This document shows positions 61,839 through 64,000 of a stretch of DNA of 64,000 nt, one piece after another. The position numbers were made by a program, and so were the translations under genes. The stretch is from Spiroplasma endosymbiont of Lasioglossum villosulum. Lineage in GTDB: Bacteria; Bacillota_I; Bacilli_A; Mycoplasmatales; VBWQ01. The notes beneath the pieces were generated by a model. That model did no database searches. It saw only the letters and a list, made by a program, of their open reading frames with translations, and was not told where the DNA came from. Position 1 is the first letter of the stretch; each line of letters begins with the position of its first letter. The stretch covers positions 872,299-936,298 of the forward strand of contig NZ_OZ026539.1 in NCBI RefSeq assembly GCF_964020195.1, read 5' to 3'.

Positions 61839-62698
61839 ATGTAATTAAACCTTACTTTTTAAAAGTGAAAGATAAATTTAAGAAAAAACCAAATAACAAA
61901 TCAAATAATTTATCAAATATAGAAAATATTCCAAAAAGTAATTATGTTTTTACTATTAAAAATTTAAATTTCTTCTATAATCATGGCAAAAAACAGGTTT
62001 TATTTAATATAAATTTAGAAATAAGTCGTAATCAAGTAACCGCTTTTATTGGACCAAGTGGTTGTGGCAAATCAACATTACTACGAACTTTAAATAGAAT
62101 GAATGATTTAATTGATGGTGTTAAAATTAATGGACAAATATTATTTAATAATGAAGATATTTATGAAAATAAAAAAAATATTATTTCATTACGAACTAAA
62201 GTTGGAATGGTATTTCAAAAACCTAATCCCTTTCCAATGTCAATTTATGAAAATGTGGCATATGGCCCAAAAAATCAAGGCATTAAAAATAAAAAGATTC
62301 TAAATCAAATTGTCGAAGATGCTTTAAAAAAAGCGGCTTTATGAGATGAAGTTGCTCAACACTTATTCGATTCAGCATTATCATTATCAGGTGGACAACA
62401 ACAACGTTTATGTATTGCTCGTGCTATTGCCCTAAAACCAGAAGTACTATTAATGGATGAACCAACTTCAGCTCTAGATCCGATTGCCGCATCTAAAATT
62501 GAAGACTTAATGAATGATTTAAAATCAGACTTTACAATTATTGTTGTTACACATTCAATGCAACAAGCAGCACGAATTTCTGATAAAACTGCCTTTTTCT
62601 TAAATGGAGAAGTCATTGAATATAATAATACTAAAAAAATATTTTCACGACCAAAAGATAAAAGAACAGAAGATTATATTACCGGCAGATTTGGTTAA
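61763..62698 (+). CDS. pstB: Phosphate ABC transporter ATP-binding protein PstB
   Basis: 311 residues. ATG 61763 (GGGGTG 8 nt upstream) is preferred to GTG 61865 because the frame is open and has a ribosome-binding site; it adds a ~60-residue basic N-terminal extension and overlaps pstCA by 76 nt. Walker [10 protein letters not shown] (97-105), Q-loop VFQKPNPFP, signature [16 protein letters not shown], Walker [13 protein letters not shown], and H-loop VTHSM. Confidence 0.95.
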
Positions 62699-62735
62699 AA
62701 ATATATATAATTAATTATAGAGAAAGGAGGAAAAA

Positions 62736-63413
62736 ATGAAAATAATTAACCGTAGATTTGATTTAGATATCATAAATTTAAAACAAAACTTATTAACTTT
62801 ATTAAAAGAAGTAAAAAAAGAACATAAAGACGCTTTAATAGCAATGGAAACCCAAGATTTTGACATGTCAAAAAGAATTGTTGAAACCGATAAAGAAATT
62901 AGAACAGTCGCTGAAAGTTTAACAATTACTGCAATTTGAAGTATTGCTCAACAAAATCCTTTTGCTACTGACTTACGTACTATTATTGGCTATATGAATA
63001 TTATTCGTGATTTAGAACGTATTTCAAATTATGCTAAAAATTTATCCAAATTTAATGTCAAATATAAACCAGAAATTAAATTAACATCTCAATTATCAGG
63101 ATTAATGAAAAAAGTATTTAAAATGATGGATTTAATTGGTGAATCTATAAATGAAAATGATATTAATAAAGCTTATCAAGCAGCAGAATATGATATTGAT
63201 ATTGATAATCGTTTTCGTGAATCAATGAAAAACATTGTCAATATGTTAAAAGTAAACAAAAATAATGATCAACTCTCTCAATATACATCAACAATGCAAC
63301 AGTTGAAATATATTGAAAGACTAGGTGATCACTTAGTTAACATTTGTGAAACAATAGTATATATTATTAAAGGTAAATTTTATGATTTATCTTCAACAAA
63401 AATATCTGAATAA
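62736..63413 (+). CDS. phoU: Phosphate signalling regulator PhoU
   Basis: 225 residues in two three-helix repeats. Metal-site motifs typical of PhoU: DLRTIIGYMNIIRDLERISNYAKN in the first half and YIERLGDHLVNICE in the second. Damps phosphate uptake through PstB. AAAGGAGG before ATG. Last gene of the operon. Confidence 0.94.
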
Positions 63414-63574
63414 TTTATCAATCAGTGTTAAAATAATTACTTTTTTGCAAGTTTCATTTAAATATTTTTAAGTCATACTTTAATATGATAATATTTATTA
63501 TTATTTTATTTTTAATTGTATTAAATTAAGGTATGATTTTTTAATTTAATATTAAAATTTCTAAAAAGGAATAT

Positions 63575-63814
63575 TTAACTTAGTTCTTCTATTTTAATAT
63601 TACTATTAATATTTTTTTTGTTATCTACATTTTGCTTATTTTTATTATATAATAAAGAAATTCCTATTATTAAACCAATTAAATTTAATGTTAAAAATAA
63701 TAATATGATGCCTAATGCATTATTACTATTACATAAACTTATACCTCAAATTAAAAATACTATTCAAATTACTAAACATATTCATATAATAAATGTAATT
63801 AAACCAATACTCAT
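63575..63814 (-). CDS. Small two-helix membrane protein, 79 aa
   Basis: MSIGLITFIIWICLVIW... with two membrane helices and a hydrophilic Asn/Lys tail (NKNKQNVDNKKNINSN). AAGGTG before ATG 63814; three UGA-Trp. Family unknown. The plus-strand reading of this stretch is a shadow. Confidence 0.55.
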
Positions 63815-63927
63815 TACCTTGCACCTTTTTCTTTCTAAAAAATAATTAAACTAAATAAAATATAGTATTTTCTATTAGATTCTTATAATTTAATATTTTT
63901 TTCTTTATACAAGTATTTACTCTATAT

Positions 63928-63971
63928 AAATATAAGAAAAATGCATGAAAATATGCATTTTTCTTATATTT
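63928..63971. terminator. 19-bp perfect hairpin
   Basis: Arms 63928-63946 and 63953-63971 with a GAAAAT loop. Probably ends a minus-strand gene that lies right of the window. Confidence 0.7.
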
Positions 63972-64000
63972 ATTAAATCAACCCCCATCTATACCCTTTT

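Noticed and set aside
63618-63845. Plus-strand 75-aa ORF
   Set aside because: The minus strand has a better start, ribosome-binding site and membrane protein pattern.

Overview
The window reads as the chromosome of a Spiroplasma-type mollicute. It is very AT-rich, and UGA must be read as tryptophan (genetic code 4): rpoB, rpoC, ileS, asnS, pstCA and almost every other gene stay open only if internal TGA codons are Trp. All coordinates below use code 4, so many genes are longer than a standard-code ORF search suggests.

Layout. 1-1.7 kb: the tail of an unknown gene, then a plus-strand ThsB-like TIR protein with a repetitive acidic tail. 1.7-10.5 kb: the minus-strand block rplJ-rplL-rpoB-rpoC behind an L10 leader and promoter. 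10.6-13.8 kb: an accessory island of small unknown genes, a membrane/coiled-coil gene broken twice at A7 tracts that are perfect -1 slippery heptamers, and a second ThsB-like TIR protein with a 93-bp in-frame tandem repeat. 14-19.7 kb: ileS-lspA-rluD-like and a rhomboid-like membrane protein; 19.8-20.2 kb: tsaE on the minus strand.

20.3-54.4 kb: pnuC is cut in two. Its body lies at 20.3-21.2 kb and its first 19 codons lie 33 kb away at 54.3 kb, next to a NUDIX gene. Between them is a nested mobile element. Its core is a perfect-looking head-to-tail duplication of a 15,623-bp unit (21455-37077 and 37078-52700). Each unit has an ISLre2-type transposase at one end, matching terminal inverted repeats (RTTGTCAAA type) at both ends, and about 20 cargo genes. 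The cargo resembles a small virion operon: scaffold-like, capsid-like, fibre-like and portal-like proteins, plus a RuvC-like nuclease, an OB-fold-like protein, a zinc ribbon and many tiny proteins. I see no packaging ATPase, DNA polymerase or lysin. The two units sit inside the remains of an older, inverted copy of the same element: a 267-bp right end at 21188 and a 5'-truncated transposase plus left end at 52698-54293.

54.3-64 kb: housekeeping genes again: NUDIX, asnS, an unknown gene, greA, an HPr-like protein, rpmB, then the phosphate operon pstS-pstCA (fused permease)-pstB-phoU, and a small membrane protein.

How the parts fit. The housekeeping blocks (transcription, translation, lipoprotein maturation, phosphate uptake) are ordinary. 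The interest lies in the capsid-bearing, transposase-tipped element, its small-protein family and structured non-coding end, and in two diverged TIR proteins placed outside the element that could be defence genes. Functions of element genes are mostly inferred from order and sequence texture, since no database search was possible.
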